A stretch of DNA of 64,000 bases from JBEBSD01 sp040394475 (GTDB lineage: Bacteria; Bacteroidota; Bacteroidia; Cytophagales; Spirosomataceae), in NCBI GenBank assembly GCA_040394475.1, contig JBEBSD010000026.1:10758-74757 (forward strand), written 5' to 3'. The notes below the pieces were generated by a model that was not told the DNA's origin, ran no database searches, and worked only from the letters and a program-made list of their open reading frames with translations. Every line of letters starts with the position of its first letter. The first letter of the stretch is position 1. The position numbers and the translations under genes are program-made. Below, in pieces: positions 17,954 to 26,322 of the stretch.

Positions 17954-19177
17954 ATGAAAAAGCTCCTGTTTATTATGCTCACGACGGTTCTTTTCTTACC
18001 GTCATGCTCAGATCCCAAACGAGGGCCTGGCCCGGAACCCGTCGGTAACCCGGTCGAAATTTCTGCCCGTGTTGCCCGGACGACCTCCGATTTCGCCTTT
18101 GACTTGCTTCGGACACTGCAGGCGACGCAACCCGCTGACGACAATGTATTTGTTTCCCCTTTGAGTTTACACATTGCGCTCGGCATGCTTCACAACGGGG
18201 CAACCGGCACCACTGCGGAAGAGATTCTGACGGCCTTGCATCTGGAAGGGATCTCGCAGGAAGAATTGCACGAGGCCTATTCTACCCTGTTAAAAGAGCT
18301 GCCTTTAGCCGACAGCCATGTTGCCCTTGCCATCGCCAACGCCGTTTGGTACAGGACCGGGTTCGAGGTAAAACCTGATTTCAAAACGGTGCTGGCCGAC
18401 GTGTTTAACGCGTCTGTCAACGGGGAAGACTTCAGCAGTCCGGCTACCCTCAACAAGATCAATAAATGGGCCAGTGATCATACCCAGGGCAAAATCCCCA
18501 AAGTGCTGGATAGTATCAGTCCCGATCATGTCATGTTCCTGATGAATGCCCTTTATTTTAAAGGAGACTGGAAATACCAGTTCGACACCCAACAAACAAA
18601 AAACTGGCCTTTTACCCTGGCTGACGGTTCAGAAAAACAGGTGCCCATGATGTTTACCAAGACCGACCTGCGCGCCTATACCACGGCCGCTTACCAAGCT
18701 GTAGAGCTGCCCTATGCCTCTGGCCAGTTTAACATGACCTTGTTGCTGCCGGCAGGCAACCAGTCTGTGGGCGAACTGACTGCCTCCTTCGACAATACCG
18801 CCTGGGAAGCCCTGCAACAGGGTTTGCAACAGCAGTCTATCCAGATCGGCCTGCCCAAATTTAAGCTCGAATATGAGGTATTCCTCAATACAACGCTTCA
18901 GGAAATGGGAATGGAAAAAGCTTTTGTAGCCGGTCAGGCCGAATTTGACGGTATTCACGAAACAGCCCGCCTGTCCGTTGACTTCGTGAAACAGAACACC
19001 TTTTTATCGATCGATGAAAAAGGGACTGAGGCCGCTGCCGTGACCACCATCGGGATGGAATTAACGTCTCTTCCGTCCGGACCTCGGCTCATTGTTGCCG
19101 ACAAACCATTTGTATTTGTCATCAGTGAAAAGACCTCCAATACGATTTTGTTTACCGGGCGGATTATGAATCCCTGA
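17954..19177 (+). CDS. Serpin family protease inhibitor, lipoprotein
   Basis: 407 residues. Serine/cysteine protease inhibitor that traps its target by inserting its reactive-centre loop into a beta-sheet. The signal peptide ends in a lipobox (FLPSC), so it is anchored to a membrane, probably facing outward. Serpin signatures: NVFVSPLSLHIALGMLHNGATG, AIANAVWY, NALYFKGDW, and the C-terminal ADKPFVFVISE and ILFTGRIMNP. The hinge EKGTEAAAVTT is intact (small residues at P15-P9), so it is predicted to be inhibitory. Alignment to alpha-1-antitrypsin puts P1 near the Thr of MELTS, with an uncertainty of one or two residues. It is monocistronic, between two repeat-rich spacers. Confidence 0.95.
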   Translation: MKKLLFIMLTTVLFLPSCSDPKRGPGPEPVGNPVEISARVARTTSDFAFDLLRTLQATQPADDNVFVSPLSLHIALGMLHNGATGTTAEEILTALHLEGISQEELHEAYSTLLKELPLADSHVALAIANAVWYRTGFEVKPDFKTVLADVFNASVNGEDFSSPATLNKINKWASDHTQGKIPKVLDSISPDHVMFLMNALYFKGDWKYQFDTQQTKNWPFTLADGSEKQVPMMFTKTDLRAYTTAAYQAVELPYASGQFNMTLLLPAGNQSVGELTASFDNTAWEALQQGLQQQSIQIGLPKFKLEYEVFLNTTLQEMGMEKAFVAGQAEFDGIHETARLSVDFVKQNTFLSIDEKGTEAAAVTTIGMELTSLPSGPRLIVADKPFVFVISEKTSNTILFTGRIMNP

Positions 19178-19502
19178 TTTTTTGGGAATCATTCCAACCA
19201 TTTGATCACCTGATTACTCCTATAGTCAATCTGTTAGTCATGAACACTACTATAAGGACCCGTACAGGTTCCTGATAAAAATACTGAACACCGGGAAGTC
19301 CGGTGTTTGCGGGGTGCGATATCGTCCGGGAGCCTAGATGCGCCCGGCCGATTTTATTTTCCGGTTGGCTACATCAATTTACGAAGTACGATTTACGATT
19401 GCTGATAGCTGTGGGCTCAGCTTCCTGGGTTCGACTCCTGGGTTCGGCTCCGCTCACCCATCCACCCATCGTATTTGCCGATCGCTGATAGCCGATCACC
19501 AC
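19178..19502. other. Gene-free spacer between converging genes
   Basis: 325 bp between the converging serpin and hydrolase genes. It contains an 8-bp stem-loop (19287-19307), GCTGATAGC/GATCGCTGATAGCCGATC motifs resembling other spacers in this window, and the GGGTTCGGCTCCGCTCACC motif (19440-19459) that recurs elsewhere. No coding sequence is credible. Confidence 0.6.
19287..19307. terminator. Stem-loop between converging genes
   Basis: AACACCGG pairs with CCGGTGTT around a 5-nt loop. On the minus strand a TATTTTTA run follows a few bases later, so it may end the 19503-20495 transcript. It is weak as a canonical terminator. Confidence 0.35.
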
Positions 19503-20495
19503 CTACTGACCACTCCCTTTTAAGAACGCCAACGCTTCCAGCTCCGACCAGTAAGCACCTCCCTGCATGCCTGCCTGCCGGTAGCCGCAATGCCCACCCT
19601 TTCGGGTCAGGCGAAGGTAGACAGCAGACAGACCGGCAATCCGGTCCGTGGGGACGCTTTGAACAGGGACCATCGGATCGTTGGCCGCCGTTACCACCAG
19701 TGTGGGGACGCGGATCTGGTCCAGAAACCCCTGCGCACTGCATTGCGTGTAGTAGTCTTCCGCATTTTTGAACCCGTGCAAGGGAGCTGTGAACACATCG
19801 TCAAAGTCGTACACCGATTTAATCCGATCGTAATGCCTGCTATCGATCAGGTGTGGATAATGCTTGCTTTTAGTTAAAATTTTGGGTTTTAAAGAAGCCA
19901 GGAACCGCTGTTGGTATACCCGGTTTTCCCATAATCCCAGGTGGCGGCTGCAAGCCATCAGGTCCATCGGCACGCTGAAAACCACCGCTTTGCCGATCAA
20001 CGGCAGCAGCGACTTTCCCTTTTCTCCCAAATACTTGAGAGTCAGGTTTCCACCCAGGCTAAAGCCGATCAGACAGATCCGCCCGTATCCTTTCGCCACC
20101 GCATGGCGTACCAGCAAATCGAGGTCATCGGTGGCCCCGCTGTGGTAAAAGCGGGGCTGGACGTTCATTTCTCCGCCGCAGCTCCGGAAGTTCCAGGCCA
20201 GGCAGTCGAAACCATTCAGCACCATTGTCCGGACCATTCCTACGATATATTGCCGGGTACTGTCTCCTTCAAAGCCGTGCGATAAGATCACCAGAGGAGG
20301 TTTATGCGTCCGGTTGCCGGCGCCATCCGTATAGGCCCAGTCCAGGTTAAGAAAATCGTCATCCGGTGTCGTCATCCGCTCCCGGTGATAGGCGGGCGGC
20401 GCTATTTTCCGGAAAAGTGCCGGAAAAATCGTTTGCAGGTGCCCGTTGGGAAGCCATACGGGCGGCCGGTAAGAATCTGACGAAAGCAGTGGCAT
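19503..20495 (-). CDS. YheT-like alpha/beta-fold hydrolase
   Basis: 330 residues from the ATG at 20495; the frame extends further upstream into the preceding gene but relatives begin at about this Met. Alpha/beta hydrolase of the YheT/ABHD1-3 group, with the typical opening RPPVWLPNGHLQTIFPAL. The nucleophile elbow is GFSLGGN, the acid is in AANDPMVP and the catalytic His in KGGHCGY. The HGFEG oxyanion segment follows LVILSHGFEG. Substrate unknown; relatives are esterases. It follows the GroES-like gene by 22 bp on the same strand and is probably co-transcribed from the promoter at 20921. Confidence 0.88.
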   Translation of the reverse strand: MPLLSSDSYRPPVWLPNGHLQTIFPALFRKIAPPAYHRERMTTPDDDFLNLDWAYTDGAGNRTHKPPLVILSHGFEGDSTRQYIVGMVRTMVLNGFDCLAWNFRSCGGEMNVQPRFYHSGATDDLDLLVRHAVAKGYGRICLIGFSLGGNLTLKYLGEKGKSLLPLIGKAVVFSVPMDLMACSRHLGLWENRVYQQRFLASLKPKILTKSKHYPHLIDSRHYDRIKSVYDFDDVFTAPLHGFKNAEDYYTQCSAQGFLDQIRVPTLVVTAANDPMVPVQSVPTDRIAGLSAVYLRLTRKGGHCGYRQAGMQGGAYWSELEALAFLKGSGQ

Positions 20496-20517
20496 TCTCG
20501 TAATAGGGGGAAAGGCT

Positions 20518-20895
20518 TTAAGCCAGGTCTTCACTCCGGTCCAGCAGCAAAATTGCCGACTGCGGTACAATCACGTACTTTTCCCCGTCATATTCCAGAT
20601 CGATGGCATTCCGATGCAGGTAAATCGCCAGATCGCCCTCCTGCGCCTGCAGCGGCATGTATTTTACCTTTTCCTCTGTTTCCTTCCAGGGTTCCTCTTC
20701 CGCTCCTGTCGGAATGGGGTAACCCGGCCCTACCTTAATGACATAACCGGTCTGTACCTGCTCCTTCTCCGTCACTGTCGGCGGCAGGTACAACCCGCTG
20801 GAAGTCCGGTCATTCGGACTTTTAGGCCGGATCAACACCCGGTCCCCCACCACGATCAAACGTCTCAACCGGTTATCTGCTGTTATTTCGTACAT
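20518..20895 (-). CDS. Co-chaperonin GroES-like protein
   Basis: 125 residues. The GroES fold is recognisable: LIVVGDRVLIRPKSPNDRTSSGLYLPPTVTEKEQ (mobile-loop region), TGYVIKVGPGYPIP and the C-terminal half with IVPQSAILLL. It differs from canonical GroES (about 95 residues) by an insertion of about 30 acidic residues (GAEEEPWKETEEKVKYMPLQAQ) in the roof-loop region. No groEL is adjacent, so it is an accessory paralogue rather than the housekeeping groES. Its partner is unknown. Confidence 0.85.
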   Translation of the reverse strand: MYEITADNRLRRLIVVGDRVLIRPKSPNDRTSSGLYLPPTVTEKEQVQTGYVIKVGPGYPIPTGAEEEPWKETEEKVKYMPLQAQEGDLAIYLHRNAIDLEYDGEKYVIVPQSAILLLDRSEDLA

Positions 20896-20920
20896 ACTTC
20901 AAAAAATAATTATCTTACTG

Positions 20921-20928
20921 CAAAACTA
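20921..20928 (-). promoter_or_regulatory. -7 element for the groES-like/yheT-like pair
   Basis: On the minus strand TAGTTTTG, a perfect TAnnTTTG match, 25 bp upstream of the ATG at 20895. Confidence 0.6.
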
Positions 20929-20972
20929 ATGAAAAAATGAGGCCGCGATAACCCGACACACCTTCCAAACCG

Positions 20973-21974
20973 TTACCGCGTCACCGGCCTGATCTGCAGG
21001 ATTTCTTCTATAAACTTTTCCGTTTCCCGCTGGACGCCCTCGTAATCCCCGGAAGTCAGGTAACTGGTCATCACATGATGTCCGCTTTCGGGGAATACCC
21101 GTTCCACTTTCAACGCATCCGGGGTCCCCAGCAGCGGAAACATTTCTTTCATGGCCGCCACCGAAACCGTCTTATCCTGCTCTTCCTCATTTTTATAATA
21201 ATACCCCAGGAATACGGGCATTCTGATACGGTCATACACTTCCGGCCGCGCGACAGCGTCAATGGTCTGCTGCAGCGTAATCAGTCCCCTGGAACTATAG
21301 CTGCTCATCCAATAGCGGGCCCGCTCCGGAGTATAGTCGTTGAGCATCCGTTTCCCTACCACGGCGTGGACGGCCTCCTCTCCCCAGGGCCCTGTGGCTA
21401 CTTTCAGCGCACTGTTATAAGTGTCCATACAAGGAGAATAGAGAATAAGCCCTTTCAGTTCCGGGTGTGCCGCAGCCAGGTAGACACTCAGCAGCCCGCC
21501 CGCCGAAGTCCCTATGAGCACTACCGAATCGCCGAGGACCTTTCCGATCGCCAGGGCACGCTTAGCGCCTGCCAGAAAACGTTCAGGCGTCAGATCTTCA
21601 TAAGCATCCGGATTATCCAGCCCCGCGTCTTCCAACCGGGCCAGGTACAGGTTGGCACCGTACTTCCGGGCCAGGTTTCGATGCACCGGCTCGCCCTCTG
21701 CCCAGCTGGCCCCGAACCCGTGAATGTAGACAAAGCTATACGGTGTTTTCTGCTTTTGAACAGTATCCGCCCAGATAATGCGGGCTTCATTGTCCGGTTT
21801 AAGGTCCTTGACAGTTGCTTCGGCATCCCGGATCTCGGCTTCCAGCGCGATCAGGTTTTGAGTGACGACCGGTAGGTCAGGTGTTAGCATGGCATCGGAA
21901 GGTTGAGGGCCCAGAACGTATGTAATTCCCAAAACAGGAATCAAACATGCGATCACCCAAAGAACTTTTTTCAT
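20973..21974 (-). CDS. Exported or membrane-anchored alpha/beta hydrolase (lysophospholipase-like)
   Basis: 333 residues. N-terminal hydrophobic segment (residues 4-22) acts as signal or anchor. Alpha/beta hydrolase core: FVYIHGFGASWAEGEPVHRNLAR (oxyanion region), nucleophile elbow GTSAGG, and catalytic His in PESGHHVM; the acid is likely within the GTPDALKVERV segment or the preceding loop. Resembles monoacylglycerol lipase/lysophospholipase-type enzymes; substrate not determined. No operon partner. Confidence 0.82.
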   Translation of the reverse strand: MKKVLWVIACLIPVLGITYVLGPQPSDAMLTPDLPVVTQNLIALEAEIRDAEATVKDLKPDNEARIIWADTVQKQKTPYSFVYIHGFGASWAEGEPVHRNLARKYGANLYLARLEDAGLDNPDAYEDLTPERFLAGAKRALAIGKVLGDSVVLIGTSAGGLLSVYLAAAHPELKGLILYSPCMDTYNSALKVATGPWGEEAVHAVVGKRMLNDYTPERARYWMSSYSSRGLITLQQTIDAVARPEVYDRIRMPVFLGYYYKNEEEQDKTVSVAAMKEMFPLLGTPDALKVERVFPESGHHVMTSYLTSGDYEGVQRETEKFIEEILQIRPVTR

Positions 21975-22319
21975 TGTTGACGGCTCCTATTAGTTTCTCA
22001 ACTGCAAAGAAATACATTTTACCCGCCGATACGAAATTATTGTTCCGGATTCACCGCATTACCGGCCCGCCAGGCCCCCTTTATCCGAAAGCGGCAATAA
22101 ATAGCGTTCCCTATACGTTCTACTCCTGAAGTAGTATGGAAAGCTGTCTCCGGAAAAGGTTTGTCCGGCGGCTTCCTGAACACAACGGCAGGATCCGTTC
22201 CTGCAAGTGCTGCCTGGCCGGTTCGATCCGGCCCGCCGGACGGGATAGTTGCATCATCACCGGTTTCTGGTTCATCCAAAGCAATCACGGTCGCGCTCAG
22301 GCACACCATTTTAATACCT
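21975..22319. other. Divergent intergenic region
   Basis: 345 bp between the divergent hydrolase and otsAB genes. It must carry both promoters, but no perfect TAnnTTTG box is visible on the otsAB side. A G/C-rich inverted repeat lies near 22222-22240. An open frame through this region joins the otsAB frame but lacks homologue-like sequence, so it is not treated as coding. Confidence 0.5.
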
Positions 22320-24542
22320 ATGAAAACACCACGAGGAAGACTCTTTATTGCAGCCTACCGGCTGCCCTTCAAAATTATTCATAAACACGACCGCCCCGAA
22401 CTATTTCAGAATTCGGGCGGGCTGGTCTCGGCTGTGCTTTCACTTACCGAAAACCAGCAATCGGATTATCACTTTTCCGGAAAGATCCAATGGGTAGGCT
22501 GCAGTGAAAACACGCGGGAAGAACTCGCAGAAGTGGCTTCGGAAAACGAATCGTTTACCGCGCACCCCGTACACCTGCCGGAACACACGAACCATCTGTA
22601 TTACGAAGGGTTTTGCAACGACCTGATCTGGCCGCTTTTTCATTATTTCCCTTCGGAAGCCAATTTTGACGAAGCCGCCTTTGAGGCCTACCAGGAAGCC
22701 AATCTGCTGTTTTGTGAGAAATTCTCCGAATTGCTGCAACCGGGAGATACCGTCTGGATACATGACTACCAACTGATGGGGCTGCCGGCGCTTCTCCGGG
22801 AAAAGTACCCTGACTTATCGATAGGATTCTTTTTCCATATCCCGTTCCCTTCTTATGAGATTTTCAGGCTACTGCCGGTAAGCTGGAGGACCTACCTGAT
22901 CGATGGGATGCTGGGGGCCGATGTTGTCGGATTCCATACCAACGATTACGTACAGTATTTCCTGGGAACGGTCCACCGGCTGTACCCCACCTATGAGCAC
23001 AAGCTTCAGTTTATCAACCTGGGGAACCGCCTGGTAAAGGTCGATTCCTTTCCGATCAGCATCGATTTCCAAAAGTTCTCGGAAGCGGCGAAAGACCCGG
23101 GGGTCATCCGGAAACGGTTGAAAATCCAGCAATACATACCGCACCGGATTATTTTTTCGATCGACCGCCTGGATTATTCCAAAGGCCTGCTTCACCGGCT
23201 CTTCGGCTATGAGTTTTTCCTGGTCTCCAACCCCGAATGGCATGGACGCGTCACCTTTCACATGGTGGTAGTCCCCTCCCGCGATACCATCGGGCAGTAC
23301 CAGCAAATGAAAATGGACATTGACCAGCACGTAGGCCGCATCAACGCTACCTACGGACAAATCAACTGGCAACCTGTTATCTACCATTACCGTTCCCTCT
23401 CTTTTAAACGCCTCTGTGCCTTGTATTGCGCCAGTGATGTCGCACTGATTACCCCTATCCGCGACGGCATGAACCTGGTTTGCAAAGAGTATGTAGCCAG
23501 CCGTACCGACAACCGGGGGGTGCTGATCCTGAGCGAAATGGCAGGAGCAGCTTCAGAGCTCACGGAAGCGCTGATTATTAACCCTACCGATAAAAATGCG
23601 ATCGCCCTCGCCATTAAACAGGCGCTGGAAATGTCTGAAGCAGAACAGGAAACCCGTATGAGAGCCCTCAGGCTCCGCCTGAAAGCGTATGATATCCATA
23701 CCTGGACAAACGATTTTTTTTCACAAATGAGCCGACTAGAACACGAGCAGGAAAAACTGCGCCAAACCTACCTCCGCCCCAAAGACAGGAGCGCCATCCG
23801 GGAGGAATACTTCCGGGCATCCGATCCCCTTTTGCTGATCGACTATGACGGTACTTTAGTGCCGCTTGTTAAAAATCCCGCAGACGCCATTCTCTCTGAA
23901 GAGATGAAGGACCTGCTGCGCAGCCTGGCCGCCCGGAGTACGGTTGTAATTATCAGCGGCCGGGACCGCACCTTTCTGGAAAAACAACTGACCGGGCTCC
24001 CGGTTCACTTGGTCGCCGAGCATGGCGCCCTGATCAAGGACCGCGACTCCGGCAACTGGACCGTTACCAATGTCAACCAGGAAGACTGGAAAGACAGTAT
24101 CCGGCCCATCATGGAATTATATGTCAAGCGTTGCCCGGGCGCTTTTGTCGAAGAAAAGGAAACTTCGCTCGCGTGGCATTTCCGCATCCCGTCCGATAAA
24201 CTGTATGCCCAGCGCCGTGCCAACGAGCTGGCCTGGCAGCTGCACAATTTTCTGCAGCCCGAGCTCAACCTTCAGATCATTAAAGGCAATATGGTGATTG
24301 AAGTCAAGAAAACCCACTACAATAAAGGGACGGCCGCCCTGCAATTTATAGAAAGCAGCCGGTATGATTTCATCCTGGCAATGGGTGACGACACCACCGA
24401 TGAAGACATGTTCGAAGTGTTGCCGCCTACGGCTTTTTCCATTAAAGTAGGAGAGGCCATATCGGTCGCCAGAAACCACCTCCCTTCCCAGCGGGACGTA
24501 CAATCCTTCCTGCAGCTGCTGGCGGTTTCTCCGGCCGGCTGA
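22320..24542 (+). CDS. otsAB: Bifunctional trehalose-6-phosphate synthase/phosphatase
   Basis: 740 residues from the ATG at 22320; the open frame runs 53 codons further upstream but those residues are low-complexity and lie before the synthase fold. Residues 1 to about 480 are a GT20 trehalose-6-phosphate synthase: RLP near the start, NSGGLVSAV, VWIHDYQLMGLPALL, GFFFHIPFPSYEIFRLLP, the donor-site SIDRLDYSKGL and GMNLVCKEYVA. Residues about 500-735 are a HAD trehalose-6-phosphate phosphatase with the DYDGT motif starting at Asp508, IISGRD and ILAMGDDTTDEDMF. The enzyme makes trehalose from UDP-glucose and glucose-6-phosphate in one chain. Trehalase follows 34 bp downstream on the same strand. 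Confidence 0.96.
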   Translation: MKTPRGRLFIAAYRLPFKIIHKHDRPELFQNSGGLVSAVLSLTENQQSDYHFSGKIQWVGCSENTREELAEVASENESFTAHPVHLPEHTNHLYYEGFCNDLIWPLFHYFPSEANFDEAAFEAYQEANLLFCEKFSELLQPGDTVWIHDYQLMGLPALLREKYPDLSIGFFFHIPFPSYEIFRLLPVSWRTYLIDGMLGADVVGFHTNDYVQYFLGTVHRLYPTYEHKLQFINLGNRLVKVDSFPISIDFQKFSEAAKDPGVIRKRLKIQQYIPHRIIFSIDRLDYSKGLLHRLFGYEFFLVSNPEWHGRVTFHMVVVPSRDTIGQYQQMKMDIDQHVGRINATYGQINWQPVIYHYRSLSFKRLCALYCASDVALITPIRDGMNLVCKEYVASRTDNRGVLILSEMAGAASELTEALIINPTDKNAIALAIKQALEMSEAEQETRMRALRLRLKAYDIHTWTNDFFSQMSRLEHEQEKLRQTYLRPKDRSAIREEYFRASDPLLLIDYDGTLVPLVKNPADAILSEEMKDLLRSLAARSTVVIISGRDRTFLEKQLTGLPVHLVAEHGALIKDRDSGNWTVTNVNQEDWKDSIRPIMELYVKRCPGAFVEEKETSLAWHFRIPSDKLYAQRRANELAWQLHNFLQPELNLQIIKGNMVIEVKKTHYNKGTAALQFIESSRYDFILAMGDDTTDEDMFEVLPPTAFSIKVGEAISVARNHLPSQRDVQSFLQLLAVSPAG

Positions 24543-24576
24543 TTTTTACCCACTTCCTTTGTTACCCGATTACCCC

Positions 24577-26121
24577 ATGATGTTATCACACCTCACCAAT
24601 TTTTCGCAGGACCTGGGCCCGTTGTTTCCCGAAGTGCAGCTGAACGGCATCTTTGCGGATTCAATTACCTTCAATGACTGTGTTCCCAAATACCCGTATG
24701 AAGAGATTCTTGAGCGGTATCATGCCGAAAAAGAAATCCCTACTTTTGACCTGACGGTATTTGTTTTTGAAAATTTTGATCTTCCCGATTTTGAGCCGGC
24801 AAAATATGAGACGGATCCCTCCAAACCGATTACAGAACATATTCACGGGTTGTGGGACATTCTTACCCGGGAACATTACCAGGAAACAGGCAGCTCCCTG
24901 ATCCCGCTCCCCCATCCGTATGTGGTACCCGGCGGCCGGTTCCGGGGAATGTATTACTGGGACAGTTATTTTACGATGCTGGGGCTCCAGGTAAGCGGGC
25001 GCACCGACCTGATTCAGCACATGATCGACAATTTTGCATTCTGCATCAACGAGCTGGGTTTCATCCCTAACGCCAACCGTACTTATTACCTGACCCGGTC
25101 GCAGCCGCCGTTTCTGGCATTAATGATCCAGCTCCTTGAAAGCGAAAGAGGCGACGCGGTCTGGGAACAATACCTCCCGGCCCTTGAAAAAGAATACGCA
25201 TTCTGGATGACAGGCGCCGAAACAGTGTCAACGGAAAACCCCGCCAGTGCCCGGGTTGTGCAACTCCCCGACGGTACCCTGTTCAACCGGTATTGGGACG
25301 CATCTGACGAGCCCCGGCCCGAATCGTTCCGGGAAGACGTCGAAGTAGCCGTAGCCTCTCGCCGCAATCCGCAGGAGGTATACCGACACATCCGTGCCGC
25401 CACTGAATCGGGCTGGGATTTCAGCAGTCGCTGGCTGCGCGACCAGCACTCCATGGAAAGCATCCATACCGCCGACCTCATTCCGGTAGACCTGAACTGC
25501 CTGCTCCTGCACATCGAGCAAACCTTGGTGGCACAATACCGCCGGTTAACACCTTCGTCCGATCAGATTCCTCTTCTGGAGCAACGCGCTGCACAACGAC
25601 GAAAAGGGATACAGCGCTATTGCTGGAACCGTGCAAGCGGTTTCTACTTTGACTACGACTGGATTCAGCAGGCCCCCACCGATGTTTTTTCCCTTGCTGC
25701 CGTTTATCCCTTGTTTGTCAATGTTGCCACCCACAAGCAGGCCCGTACAATGGTCACCCGCCTGGAAAAGGAATTTCTTCAGCCCGGAGGTTACCTCACG
25801 ACCCTCCATACCAGCCGGCAGCAATGGGATGCCCCAAACGGCTGGGCGCCCCTGCAATGGCTTACCTACATCGGGCTTTGCAACTACGGTTTTCACGAGC
25901 TTGCCCAAAAAGGGAAGGAGCGCTGGTTGAATACCAACCGGAAGGTCTATGAACTCACCGGGAAGCTCACCGAGAAATACAATGTCATGAATAAGCTTTC
26001 GGAAGCGAAGGGAGGCGAATACCCCAACCAGGACGGCTTCGGCTGGACGAACGGTGTTTATTTGAAAATGGACGCCTCGAAGGAATTGTCCGACCCGGTC
26101 CCGAAAATAATTTTTCAATAG
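24577..26121 (+). CDS. treA: Trehalase, glycoside hydrolase family 37
   Basis: 514 residues. Hydrolyses trehalose to two glucose units. Both GH37 signatures are present: PGGRFRGMYYWDSYF from residue 118 and QQWDAPNGWAP near 415. The likely catalytic acid is Asp281 in ESGWDFSSRW and the base is Glu481 in GGEYPNQDGFGWTNGV. No signal peptide is seen, which suggests a cytoplasmic enzyme (TreF-like) that would meet the trehalose made by the upstream fused synthase/phosphatase. An in-frame TTG 18 bases upstream is possible, but the ATG fits better. The tRNA-Gln promoter begins just after the stop. Confidence 0.95.
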   Translation: MMLSHLTNFSQDLGPLFPEVQLNGIFADSITFNDCVPKYPYEEILERYHAEKEIPTFDLTVFVFENFDLPDFEPAKYETDPSKPITEHIHGLWDILTREHYQETGSSLIPLPHPYVVPGGRFRGMYYWDSYFTMLGLQVSGRTDLIQHMIDNFAFCINELGFIPNANRTYYLTRSQPPFLALMIQLLESERGDAVWEQYLPALEKEYAFWMTGAETVSTENPASARVVQLPDGTLFNRYWDASDEPRPESFREDVEVAVASRRNPQEVYRHIRAATESGWDFSSRWLRDQHSMESIHTADLIPVDLNCLLLHIEQTLVAQYRRLTPSSDQIPLLEQRAAQRRKGIQRYCWNRASGFYFDYDWIQQAPTDVFSLAAVYPLFVNVATHKQARTMVTRLEKEFLQPGGYLTTLHTSRQQWDAPNGWAPLQWLTYIGLCNYGFHELAQKGKERWLNTNRKVYELTGKLTEKYNVMNKLSEAKGGEYPNQDGFGWTNGVYLKMDASKELSDPVPKIIFQ

Positions 26122-26125
26122 AATC

Positions 26126-26156
26126 TTGACATATAACGCTTATTCCCCTACTTTTG
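26126..26156 (+). promoter_or_regulatory. Strong promoter for tRNA-Gln
   Basis: TTGACA (26126-26131), 17 bp, then TACTTTTG (26149-26156). This combines a classical -35 with a perfect Bacteroidota -7 and ends 17 bp before the tRNA. Confidence 0.75.
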
Positions 26157-26173
26157 CACCACCATAACAGAAT

Positions 26174-26247
26174 TGGCCGATGGTGTAATGGTAACACAGA
26201 ACATTTTGGTTGTTTTATTCAGGGTTCGAGTCCTTGTCGGCCAACCA
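26174..26247 (+). tRNA. tRNA-Gln (anticodon TTG)
   Basis: 74 nt including an encoded CCA. Acceptor arms TGGCCGA and TCGGCCA pair fully. The anticodon stem GAACA/TGTTT encloses loop TTTTGGT with anticodon TTG. The T-loop is GGTTCGAGTCC. The D-arm TGGTGTAATGGTAACAC is standard for tRNA-Gln. The discriminator is A. Confidence 0.96.
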
Positions 26248-26258
26248 GATCATTTCAG

Positions 26259-26295
26259 AAAAAACCCATTCAGGAGCTCCTGAATGGGTTTTTTT
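26259..26295. terminator. Perfect 18-bp palindromic terminator (bidirectional)
   Basis: AAAAAACCCATTCAGGAG followed directly by its exact reverse complement and a further T. It ends the tRNA transcript on the plus strand and, by symmetry, the long regulator gene arriving on the minus strand (stop at 26323). Confidence 0.9.
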
Positions 26296-26322
26296 ATAGG
26301 TTCCTCCCCGGAGGCGGCCCGT

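Noticed and set aside
22161..22319. In-frame 5' extension of otsAB
   Set aside because: The 53 added residues are low-complexity and unlike any synthase N-terminus; the GT20 fold begins right after the ATG at 22320.
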